Assembly: GCA_013823855.1 (NCBI GenBank)
Contig: PNMW01000037.1
Coordinates: 1-40,830 of the forward strand
DNA length: 40,830 nt
DNA from: Lysobacteraceae bacterium
Lineage (GTDB): Bacteria; Pseudomonadota; Gammaproteobacteria; Nevskiales; Nevskiaceae
Direction of reading: 5' to 3'
Shown one piece after another: positions 33,367 to 40,830 of this stretch. The translations under genes and the position numbers were made by a program. A model generated the notes under the pieces. The model was not told the DNA's origin and made no database searches. It saw nothing but the letters and a program-made list of their open reading frames with translations. How positions within the stretch are numbered: the stretch's first letter is position 1; every line of letters starts with the position of its first letter.

Positions 33367-34231
33367 GGTACTCGGTTCACGTAGCGCGGATTGAGCAGCG
33401 CGAAATCCGGGAGCACCCCAAGACCGGAGATCACCCCCTCACGGATTTCACGGCGCTCTATCAATGCTACTTTTGCTGGCTTCAGCGCTGCTTTTTCGCG
33501 CTATCGCGCGACGTACTTTCTTTGGCGCAAAGAAAGTGCGCAAAGAAACAGGCCCTCGGCATGCCGTCGACTCGCGAAAAGCAGAAGCGCGAGTCGAGCC
33601 CCTGTGCTTCTCGCGCACTACGGGGCACGCGCTGACGGGCCATCCATGGCCCGGCATCGCTTGGGCGGCATCCATGCCGCCCATCCCACTCCGTGCGCTG
33701 CGATGCTCGGCGTCACGCAGAAGGCCGAGGGTCAAAAGCCAAGGCAAAAGCAGAGTCAAACGCGAGGCGGCGCAGCCGCCATGCCGTTGCCCCTCAGATT
33801 TTGACGTTCGGCCCCCTTGAGCGCGCCGAGCATCGCAGGACACGGCGGACAGGCCCCGCAGAGGGCGAGGCAGGAGCCGAAGCCTTTTTGTCGCGCCAAG
33901 GATGGCGCGTCAAAAAGCCCTGCCGTGGCCGAGGAGCACAGGGAACCGATTCGCGCTTCTGCTTTTTGCGAGTCGGCGCAGCGACGGGTCTGTTTTCTTT
34001 GGTTACTTTCTTTTGCGCCAAAAGAAAGTGACTCGCGCAGCAGCGCGAAACAGCGGCTCAATATCCGGGAACCAATGGTTCCAACGCGCGATGCAAACCC
34101 TCGATTCAACAGCACCGGAGCCGAACCCGTCGGGATGCGCGATGAAGCCGCTTTCCCGACCTACTCTAGCTGCGCTTGCTTGGACGAGTTTGCAGTGTCG
34201 TAAGATCGAACAAACCAAGTAAGGGGGCACG
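33367..34231. other. Long non-coding stretch between HigBA-like pair and orphan ATPase
   Basis: No reading frame here has a credible start, ribosome site or recognisable protein. Most of it is the 515-bp palindrome. Left of it (33367-33514) nothing is recognised. Right of it (34030-34231) there is a small palindrome, GGAACC-AAT-GGTTCC at 34068-34082, and then the ribosome site AAGGGGG of the ATPase gene. Confidence 0.6.
33515..34029. repeat. 515-bp imperfect palindrome (two diverged inverted repeat units)
   Basis: The outer ends are hairpins of their own: ACTTTCTTTG-GCG-CAAAGAAAGT (33515-33537) and ACTTTCTTTT-GCGCC-AAAAGAAAGT (34005-34029). Inward, the left arm (AAAGCAGAAGCGCGA, CCCTGTGCT, CTGCGATGCTCGGCG, GTCAAAA) is met in reverse complement on the right in the same order. 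The axis falls on GGCGGC-GCA-GCCGCC at 33766-33780, the exact midpoint. The arms are diverged, with insertions such as a hairpin near 33875-33910. All frames inside look non-coding. It resembles a MITE or REP-type dispersed element; whether it is repeated elsewhere cannot be seen here. Confidence 0.75.
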
Positions 34232-35518
34232 ATGAAAACGCATGAGGTTTTTGGGATTCGGCCGTCGCTGACGGAGCACTCGTACGTTGACCGAGGATCT
34301 CTTGATCGGGAATTCCTAAGGCTTGTCGAGCGCAAACAAGTGCATATCGCCGTTCGCGGTGCGTCTAAATCTGGAAAGTCATGGCTGCGCCAAAGGGTTC
34401 TAAAAGAGCCTCTGATTGTTCAGTGCCGCCTCTCGTACACGACCGCAGATGTCTACAGAGACGCGCTTGCACATCTCGACATTCGCCTCGAGATAGAAAA
34501 AGCAACCACCGATACATTCGGTGGGCGAATCACTGCTTCAGGGGAGGCGGGACTTAAGCTTATTGCGAAAGTCACAGGTGAGGGCGAGGTTTCGTACAGC
34601 AAAGAATTCCACAGGACAGATAGACCAGTAGGCAAGGATGGATCTGATCTGAAATTCATCGCAGATCTCATTCGCGAGTCTGGACGCACGCTAGTTATTG
34701 AGGACTTCCACTATCTTTCTGTCGCGGAACAAAGACGATTTTCCTTTGACTTAAAAACGTTCTGGGACTACGGAACATTCGTAGTGGTGGTAGGCGTATG
34801 GATAAGTGAGAACATGCTTATTACTCTCAATCCAGATCTCTCTGATCGTATCGAGGAGCTATCGGTAACTTGGCAGGAGACCGAACTTAAGCAGGTCTTC
34901 CAGAAAGGCTGTAAGGCCCTGAACTTTCGTCCAAAAGATGCCATTGCAACCCATTTGGCAAATATTTCTTATGAGAGTGTCGGGCTGTTACAGAAGTTAG
35001 CGCTGAGATATCTCGATGAATTGAGCATCGAAGATTCGGCAGATGCCGGGACCGAGATTGTTCTCGAAAACGAGGCGAAGTTGAGTGATGCCGCTATGTA
35101 TGTTGCAGAGCAGCTTAATCAGCTGTACCAAACTTTTGCAAGACGCGTGTGCGACGGCGTTCGTAAGCGGGCAAACGCAACAGGAATATATGCACATGCT
35201 ATGGCAGTGATTATGGACGCGGGGGATGGACAACTAAGCGATGGTATGTCCGCTAAGGACATTCATACTGCCGCCCATGCACGTCAGCCGCGCATCCTCT
35301 TGGCTAACCTTAGGGCAGTACTCGCGAAATTTGCCGAGCTTCAGGTGGATGAAGATGGTAGAGGGCTAGTAATTGCGTATGACAGTCAAAACGAAAAGAT
35401 CAGCCTCGTTGATCGGCAGCTACTTTTGTATCGCCGGTTTGCAACCGTGAAATGGCCTTGGGAAGACTTGATTGCTGAGGTGGATAGGAAGGGGGAATCA
35501 GCCTATGTGGATGAGTAA
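34232..35518 (+). CDS. Orphan P-loop (AAA/STAND-like) ATPase, unknown function
   Basis: A 428-aa protein with Walker A G43-A-S-K-S-G-K-S50 and Walker B L-V-I-E-D-F-H-Y-L (~154-162). Between them is an unusual insertion rich in Gly and beta-branched residues (T-F-G-G-R-I-T-A-S-G-E-A-G-L-K-L-I-A-K-V-T, ~95-115). The C-terminal half looks like a helical lid and winged helix. It has no fused nuclease, TIR, protease or membrane segment, so any effector would have to be elsewhere. A sampled line is 45% GC, far below the neighbours, which points to horizontal transfer. ATG 34232 has AAGGGGG upstream. It stands alone between the 515-bp palindrome and ilvD. I do not recognise the exact family; a defence or mobile-element role is possible, not shown. 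Confidence 0.8.
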   Translation: MKTHEVFGIRPSLTEHSYVDRGSLDREFLRLVERKQVHIAVRGASKSGKSWLRQRVLKEPLIVQCRLSYTTADVYRDALAHLDIRLEIEKATTDTFGGRITASGEAGLKLIAKVTGEGEVSYSKEFHRTDRPVGKDGSDLKFIADLIRESGRTLVIEDFHYLSVAEQRRFSFDLKTFWDYGTFVVVVGVWISENMLITLNPDLSDRIEELSVTWQETELKQVFQKGCKALNFRPKDAIATHLANISYESVGLLQKLALRYLDELSIEDSADAGTEIVLENEAKLSDAAMYVAEQLNQLYQTFARRVCDGVRKRANATGIYAHAMAVIMDAGDGQLSDGMSAKDIHTAAHARQPRILLANLRAVLAKFAELQVDEDGRGLVIAYDSQNEKISLVDRQLLLYRRFATVKWPWEDLIAEVDRKGESAYVDE

Positions 35519-35658
35519 TCGGGCTTGCCCGCCGCTTGCCAACGAAAAACATTGCTGCAAAGTAGCCTAACTATCCCTGAATATTAAACGCAGCTGACCG
35601 TCGGCTTCTGCCACCAACGGGCCATTCAAGGCGGAGTCTCGGCAGCCGCAAAAGCAAA

Positions 35659-35682
35659 CAAGGGGCCGTCACCGGCCCCTTG
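35659..35682 (-). terminator. Intrinsic terminator of ilvD
   Basis: CAAGGGGCCG-TCAC-CGGCCCCTTG is a 10-bp perfect stem. Read on the minus strand it is followed by TTTGCTTTTG, and it lies 28 bases after the ilvD stop. Confidence 0.82.
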
Positions 35683-35710
35683 TCGTTAAAGCCAGTAGCA
35701 AAGCCAACGC

Positions 35711-37393
<1,683 letters not shown>

Positions 37394-37435
37394 GGCTCGA
37401 TACACTCGTGGCTGAGGGTGAACGGGTGCGCAGCG

Positions 37436-37453
37436 TACACCACGTTTGGTGTA
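37436..37453. promoter_or_regulatory. Operator candidate of the VapBC pair
   Basis: TACACC-ACGTTT-GGTGTA is a 6-bp inverted repeat 33 bases before the VapB start and 43 bases from the ilvD start. It is a likely binding site for the VapBC complex and could affect both divergent promoters. Confidence 0.5.
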
Positions 37454-37485
37454 TCGTCATGCACATCATTTCCGGGAGCTGGACC

Positions 37486-37695
37486 ATGCGCACCAACATC
37501 GTGCTCGACGACGCGCTGGTGAAGAAGGCGATGCAGTACTCGCGAACCAAGACCAAGCGCGATGCCGTGCACGCCGCGCTGGAGGAATACGTGGCCAGCC
37601 GCGAGCGCAGCCAGCGGATCCTCGAATTCTTCGGCTCCGACGTCATCGACCCGGCCTACGACCACAAGGCGACCCGCGCCGGAGAGGCGAGCTAG
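37486..37695 (+). CDS. vapB: VapB-family antitoxin
   Basis: A 69-aa antitoxin of the VapB (DUF2191-like) class. It starts M-R-T-N-I-V-L-D-D-A-L-V-K-K-A-M, a ribbon-helix-helix type DNA-binding N-terminus, with T-K-R-D-A-V-H-A-A-L-E-E-Y-V, and ends in a toxin-binding tail. ATG 37486 has GGGAG upstream and gives the canonical start; an ATG at 37459 would add nine non-conserved residues. The toxin gene starts three bases after its stop. Confidence 0.92.
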   Translation: MRTNIVLDDALVKKAMQYSRTKTKRDAVHAALEEYVASRERSQRILEFFGSDVIDPAYDHKATRAGEAS

Positions 37696-37698
37696 CTC

Positions 37699-38097
37699 AT
37701 GTATTTGGTCGATACGTCGGTGTGGATCGATGCCCAGCGCCCGGCACCGGGGCCGAAAGGGTTGCTGCTGCGCGAGCTGGCTGCGCGGCAGGCGATCTTC
37801 GGGCTGGCGCCGGTGATCCTTCAGGAAATCCTGCAGGGCTGCCGCGATGCCGACAGCCTGGCGCGCACGCGGCACCGGCTCGGGCTGGAGCGCTGCTATC
37901 TGCCGGTTGATCCGGTGAAGACCTGCGCCGAAGCCGGCGCGCTGTACGCCCGCTGCCGCTGGGCCGGGCAGACGCCGCGCAGCTCCAACGACTGCCTGAT
38001 CGCCCAGATCGCGATCGAATACGGCTTGACCCTGCTGCACGACGATCCAGATTTCGAGCGCATCGCCGCCGTCGAGCCGCGCCTGAAGCTGGCCTGA
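37699..38097 (+). CDS. vapC: VapC PIN-domain ribonuclease toxin
   Basis: A 132-aa PIN nuclease starting M-Y-L-V-D-T-S-V-W-I-D. Catalytic acids are D5, E43 (L-Q-E-I-L-Q-G), D98 (S-N-D-C-L-I-A) and an aspartate in H-D-D-P-D-F. It presumably cleaves a tRNA or rRNA loop when freed from VapB. The frame is intact and coupled to vapB. It converges on the SprT-like gene 28 bp away. Confidence 0.93.
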   Translation: MYLVDTSVWIDAQRPAPGPKGLLLRELAARQAIFGLAPVILQEILQGCRDADSLARTRHRLGLERCYLPVDPVKTCAEAGALYARCRWAGQTPRSSNDCLIAQIAIEYGLTLLHDDPDFERIAAVEPRLKLA

Positions 38098-38125
38098 AGC
38101 CCGCTCGATTGCGCCCGGCCGAAGA

Positions 38126-38689
38126 TCAGCGCTGCCCGTGCGGCGCCTCGAACAGCAGGGCCGAACCGCTTGCCTTGGCGCGCCCGCGTGCGGACGGCGC
38201 GGCTTCCATGTCGTGGAACGCCAGCGGCGGCCGGCCAAACCAGATCATCACGCCCATCCATTCCGGGCCGTGCGGCTCGCGAACCTTCGGCAGATACCAG
38301 TCGATCACCAGATGGGCGATCTCGTGCGGGATGGTCTGCTGGATCATCCGCACCGGATAGCGCGCCAGCAGATCGGGATGGATGCGAATCCACTGCTCGG
38401 GCAGCGCCTGCGGCCGTGCAAAAGTCGCCGCCATGCCGGCGATGCCGCCCTTCAGGTCGTACAGCACCTTCGGCTTCGGCAGCGGCGGGCCGAGGGTCGA
38501 CAGGTGCGGGATCGCCCGCGCGCGGTCGACCCAGTGATCGACGGCGCGTTCCAGCCGCTCGCGCACCTTCAGCGGATTGCGGTGGATCGCGCCCTGCTCC
38601 CATTCGACACCGCGCGCGTCGCGCAGCAGCGGCACCTGCGTCCACGGCGCCTGCAAGGGCTGGTTCCAGAAATCCGGCGTGTGCTTCAT
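38126..38689 (-). CDS. SprT-like zinc metalloprotease-family protein
   Basis: A 187-aa protein with the SprT arrangement: a substrate-side L-Y-D-L-K-G-G-I-A-G-M-A beta segment, I-R-I-H-P-D-L-L strand, then P-H-E-I-A-H-L-V (HExxH, ~128-132), and a third zinc ligand probably in H-G-P-E-W (~149-153). This is the core of SprT/Spartan proteases that cut protein crosslinked to DNA. The C-terminal zinc ribbon common in SprT proteins is absent: no cysteines occur in the tail. A separate 55-aa zinc-ribbon protein is encoded just upstream on the same strand, and an HNH protein before that. ATG 38689 is the first good start. Activity is inferred from motif only. Confidence 0.85.
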   Translation of the reverse strand: MKHTPDFWNQPLQAPWTQVPLLRDARGVEWEQGAIHRNPLKVRERLERAVDHWVDRARAIPHLSTLGPPLPKPKVLYDLKGGIAGMAATFARPQALPEQWIRIHPDLLARYPVRMIQQTIPHEIAHLVIDWYLPKVREPHGPEWMGVMIWFGRPPLAFHDMEAAPSARGRAKASGSALLFEAPHGQR

Positions 38690-38740
38690 CGGCTGCGGAT
38701 CATGCCGAAGTCCGGTGCATCAGTAGCGGCTGCCTTCGCA

Positions 38741-38908
38741 TCAATGGCGGCTGCCTTTCCAGGTGCCGCCGTAGCGGTAGCCGGGCTTGGCCTGCTCCGC
38801 CGGCAGACAGGCCGGGCAGGCAAAGCGCCAGCCCTTGGCCGGGGCGAGCTGGAAGCGATAGGCCACCGTCACCGGCTGCGCGCAGCAGTCGCAGGGCTTG
38901 GTCTTCAC
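38741..38908 (-). CDS. 55-aa zinc-ribbon protein
   Basis: Four ordered cysteines form a small zinc ribbon: C-D-C-C near residue 6-9 and C-P-A-C at 31-34, separated by a strand pair (V-T-V-A-Y-R-F-Q ... W-R-F-A). The tail is Gly/Tyr-rich and basic. A GTG at 38908 overlaps the HNH gene's stop (GTGA) and is preferred; an in-frame ATG at 38938 would overlap 34 bp. The SprT-like gene begins 51 bp downstream. I do not recognise a named family. It may supply a nucleic-acid-binding zinc finger in trans to the SprT-like protein, but that is speculation from position. Confidence 0.75.
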   Translation of the reverse strand: MKTKPCDCCAQPVTVAYRFQLAPAKGWRFACPACLPAEQAKPGYRYGGTWKGSRH

Positions 38909-39264
38909 GGCTTGGCGACCCGCTGCCGCGCTGCCCATTCCAGGTGATGGGCGATCAGCGGTTCGGCCGCCAGCAGCGCCCGCGTGTTCAGCCGCCGGCC
39001 GAGCGTGGCTTCGTCGAAATGCTCGTGAATGAAGTCATGGCAGGGGCGGCACAGCCAGGCACCGCGCAGGCGCATCTCCGCCAGCGTGAAGTGCTCGCGG
39101 AACCAGCGGCGGTCGTGCATCCGGCGCGGAATCAGGTGATGGAAGCTCAGCGGCAGCGGCCGGTGGCACAGCGCGCAGCCGCCATCGGCCGGCGGTTTCG
39201 GTCGACGCGCCGACAGCCGCGCATCGTCGGGCTCCGGGATCACTGCATGGCGGGCGCGCGGCAT
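38905..39264 (-). CDS. HNH nuclease-family protein
   Basis: A 119-aa protein with a zinc-HNH fold: C-A-L-C then L-S-F-H-H-L-I-P-R (the paired histidines of the HNH core), W-L-C-R-P-C-H-D-F-I-H-E-H (second C-x-x-C with the following His residues), and a helical tail (L-L-A-A-E-P-L-I-A-H-H-L-E-W-A). It is probably a DNA endonuclease or a degenerate relative. ATG 39264 (MPRARHAV) is preferred, because longer frames run into the divergent gene. It is coupled by a 4-base overlap to the zinc-ribbon gene and is the first gene of a HNH, zinc-ribbon, SprT-like operon. Confidence 0.85.
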   Translation of the reverse strand: MPRARHAVIPEPDDARLSARRPKPPADGGCALCHRPLPLSFHHLIPRRMHDRRWFREHFTLAEMRLRGAWLCRPCHDFIHEHFDEATLGRRLNTRALLAAEPLIAHHLEWAARQRVAKP

Positions 39265-39316
39265 CGGGATCAGCGCTGACGGGTCGGTGGAGAAGGCGCT
39301 TCGGTACGATGTGCCG

Positions 39317-40066
39317 ATGATGCCGCAGTCGCCGCCGATCACGCCCAGCCACCTGAAACGCCTGCGCGATTACTGGCGCTCGGCCGGCTGGCCGGTGCGT
39401 GACAACCTGGAGATCGACCTGCTGGTCGGCGGCCTCGTCGAGCTGCATCGCGATGCGCTCGGCACCGAGACGATCCGGGTCACCGCCAGCGGCATCGCCG
39501 CACTCGGCAGCCAGCTGGCGCGCAATCGCGCCGCGCTCGATGCCCACGAGGCACTGGTCCGGCAGGTCGCCACGCAATTGCAGCGCGACGGCTGGATGAC
39601 CTTCACCGGCCGCAGCTTCAAGGTGAAGCCGGAAGCGCGCTGGATCACCGTGCGGCCGGATGTCTTCGCGCTGCCGCGCACGCTCGACGAGCGGCGCATC
39701 CGGCCGCGCGTCTACGAGATCAAGGTGTCCAGAGCCGATCTGAAGTCGGATCTGCGCAACGCGGCGAAGCGGCTCGGCTACGAGCTGCTGTCGCAGCAGC
39801 TCTGGTACGTGCTGCCGGCAGCGATCGCCAAACCCGCCGATCTCGACGCGATTCCCGACACTTGCGGCGTGCTGCTCAGCGATGGCAGCGCGCTGCGCGA
39901 ACATCGCCCCGCGCCGCTGCGCGCCGAGATCAGCCTGCGGCCAATCCACTGGCTGCAGCTGCTGGCCTCGTGCCGTGATGATGACACTGCCGAGCCGGCG
40001 CAGCGGCTGCTCGGCGAGCCAACGGCCGATCCGGTCGTCCCCGACCCCGGCCCCGCCCGGCGCTGA
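39317..40066 (+). CDS. MmcB-like PD-(D/E)XK protein with N-terminal winged helix
   Basis: A 249-aa protein. The first ~70 residues look like a winged helix-turn-helix (L-V-E-L-H-R-D-A-L-G-T-E-T-I-R-V-T-A-S-G-I-A-A-L-G). A PD-(D/E)XK-type core follows: E78 in an upstream helix, V-R-P-D115-V-F-A-L, then Y-E134-I-K136-V-S-R-A-D-L-K-S-D and a strand W-Y-V-L-P. This E-I-K-x-S-x-x-D-x-x-x-D pattern is that of MmcB-like DNA-repair proteins. The C-terminal ~45 residues are a disordered Pro-rich tail. ATG 39317 is chosen; two ATGs in tandem occur. It is divergent from the HNH, zinc-ribbon, SprT-like operon with ~50 bp between, so the four genes probably form one locus. Function is inference. Confidence 0.78.
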   Translation: MMPQSPPITPSHLKRLRDYWRSAGWPVRDNLEIDLLVGGLVELHRDALGTETIRVTASGIAALGSQLARNRAALDAHEALVRQVATQLQRDGWMTFTGRSFKVKPEARWITVRPDVFALPRTLDERRIRPRVYEIKVSRADLKSDLRNAAKRLGYELLSQQLWYVLPAAIAKPADLDAIPDTCGVLLSDGSALREHRPAPLRAEISLRPIHWLQLLASCRDDDTAEPAQRLLGEPTADPVVPDPGPARR

Positions 40067-40250
40067 CCACTCTCCCCGCGTCCCGCTTCCGCCGATGAAA
40101 CGCAAGGCCATCGTCGGCGCGGCGCCTCGAGCGGCCTGCCGTTCAGCCAACGCTCAGCAATGCGGCGCCAATCTCGCCGCGCCCGATGACGCTCAGCCCG
40201 CGCATCGGCATCGGCCCGATCGGGGCCACCACCGGACCCACTGACGCGCA

Positions 40251-40830
40251 ATGAACATCAAGACGCTGCTGACCACCGCCGCCTTCCTCGCTCCTGTCTC
40301 CGCCTTCGCGAACGGCGGCCCGGGCGTCGACCTGTACGGCTTCGCCGGCCTCAACTTCGTCGAGTACAACGACGGCTTCGACACCGTCAAACCCGAAGGC
40401 GCCGACCTCGGCGTGCGCGGCAAGCTGTTCCTCGGCAATACCGGCCTGTTCCTCGGCGGCGAGTACACCTACTCCGATACCGACACCCGCTTCGCCGGCT
40501 CCAAGGTCACCTACCAGTCGGACGAATACCGGCTCGGCGGCGGCATCCTGGCGCCGCTGTCGCCGGTATTCCGCATCGGCGGCTACGGCCACTACGTCAA
40601 CCAGCAGGTCGATACCCGCTTCGAAGGGCTGACCACCCGCGGCGAAGCCAGCGGCTACGACGTCGGCGCGCTGTTCGAGTACGACGCCACCCAGGACATC
40701 CAGACCTACGGCCGCATCGGCTACATGAGCCTGTCGCCGGAAGGCAGCGACGATGACCAGGACCGCGTCGATGGCGTCGACCTGCTGGCCGGCCTGAGCT
40801 TCCGGATCAGCCATTCGCTGAGCCTGTTCG
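40251..40830 (+). CDS. Outer-membrane beta-barrel protein, N-terminal part
   Basis: The gene runs off the window end, with 193 complete codons visible. A clear signal peptide (M-N-I-K-T-L-L-T-T-A-A-F-L-A-P-V-S-A-F-A, cleaved after A-F-A) is followed by repeated amphipathic strands with alternating aromatic and glycine residues: V-D-L-Y-G-F-A-G-L-N-F-V, G-L-F-L-G-G-E-Y-T-Y, F-R-I-G-G-Y-G-H-Y-V, Y-G-R-I-G-Y-M-S-L. Acidic loops separate the strands (D-T-D-T-R, G-S-D-D-D-Q-D). This fits a small 8-strand OmpA-like or porin-type barrel; the family cannot be fixed from this part. No strong ribosome site is seen before ATG 40251. The 184 bp upstream show nothing recognisable. Confidence 0.8.
   Translation, partial: MNIKTLLTTAAFLAPVSAFANGGPGVDLYGFAGLNFVEYNDGFDTVKPEGADLGVRGKLFLGNTGLFLGGEYTYSDTDTRFAGSKVTYQSDEYRLGGGILAPLSPVFRIGGYGHYVNQQVDTRFEGLTTRGEASGYDVGALFEYDATQDIQTYGRIGYMSLSPEGSDDDQDRVDGVDLLAGLSFRISHSLSLF

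Noticed and set aside
33464..34115. Several 100-130-codon frames on both strands inside the 515-bp palindrome
   Set aside because: The two strands yield similar peptides because the DNA is an inverted repeat; there are no ribosome sites or known domains.

Overview
The window is high-GC chromosomal DNA, about 65-70% GC by eye, from a gammaproteobacterium. The gene set fits the Nevskiales/Solimonadaceae or Xanthomonadales side of that class: a CrbS/CrbR-controlled acetate system, WS/DGAT acyltransferase, a Baeyer-Villiger-type flavoprotein, FadL and DcaP porins, and QueA beside tRNA-Leu. The family-level placement is inference. Two stretches (4.35-7.1 kb and 34.2-35.5 kb) sampled by eye at about 45-48% GC and look foreign.

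Layout. 1-2.64 kb: C-terminal part of a DUF421 membrane protein, a TIGR03862-type flavoprotein and queA. 2.7-9.02 kb: tRNA-Leu(CAA), whose 3' end is the attachment site of a small integrative element. The element carries a P4-type tyrosine integrase, a large Mrr-like nuclease/STAND-type NTPase fusion (candidate anti-phage gene), a small unknown gene, a Rep_trans/RstA-like replication initiator and an AlpA-like excisionase/regulator. A 16-bp, slightly degraded copy of the tRNA end closes it at 9007-9022. 9.4-11.7 kb: DUF1348, an XRE regulator with an MmyB-like domain, DUF2834, and a small membrane protein. 11.65-21.82 kb: a coherent acetate/small carboxylate uptake region made of a DcaP-type porin, response regulator CrbR, hybrid sensor kinase/transporter CrbS, YjcH (DUF485), ActP and Acs. 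A shared palindromic motif, GACCAA-N-GTCG, lies in both divergent promoter regions and is a candidate CrbR operator. 21.9-26.4 kb: HxlR regulator, FadL-like porin, AraC regulator and acyl-CoA dehydrogenase.

26.4-33.3 kb: AbrB-PIN toxin-antitoxin pair, Tex, flavin monooxygenase divergent from WS/DGAT wax ester synthase, then a HigBA-like toxin-antitoxin pair with two operator copies. 33.4-34.2 kb is non-coding and contains a 515-bp imperfect palindrome (MITE/REP-like). 34.2-35.5 kb: an orphan AT-rich P-loop ATPase. 35.7-38.1 kb: ilvD and a VapBC pair. 38.1-40.07 kb: a compact nuclease/protease locus (HNH protein, 55-aa zinc ribbon, SprT-like metalloprotease) divergent from an MmcB-like PD-(D/E)XK protein. 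The window ends inside an outer-membrane beta-barrel gene.

Best candidates for something undescribed are the Mrr-STAND fusion carried by the tRNA-Leu element, the orphan ATPase next to the giant palindrome, and the SprT/HNH/zinc-ribbon/MmcB-like locus. Function in all three is inferred from domains and context only.
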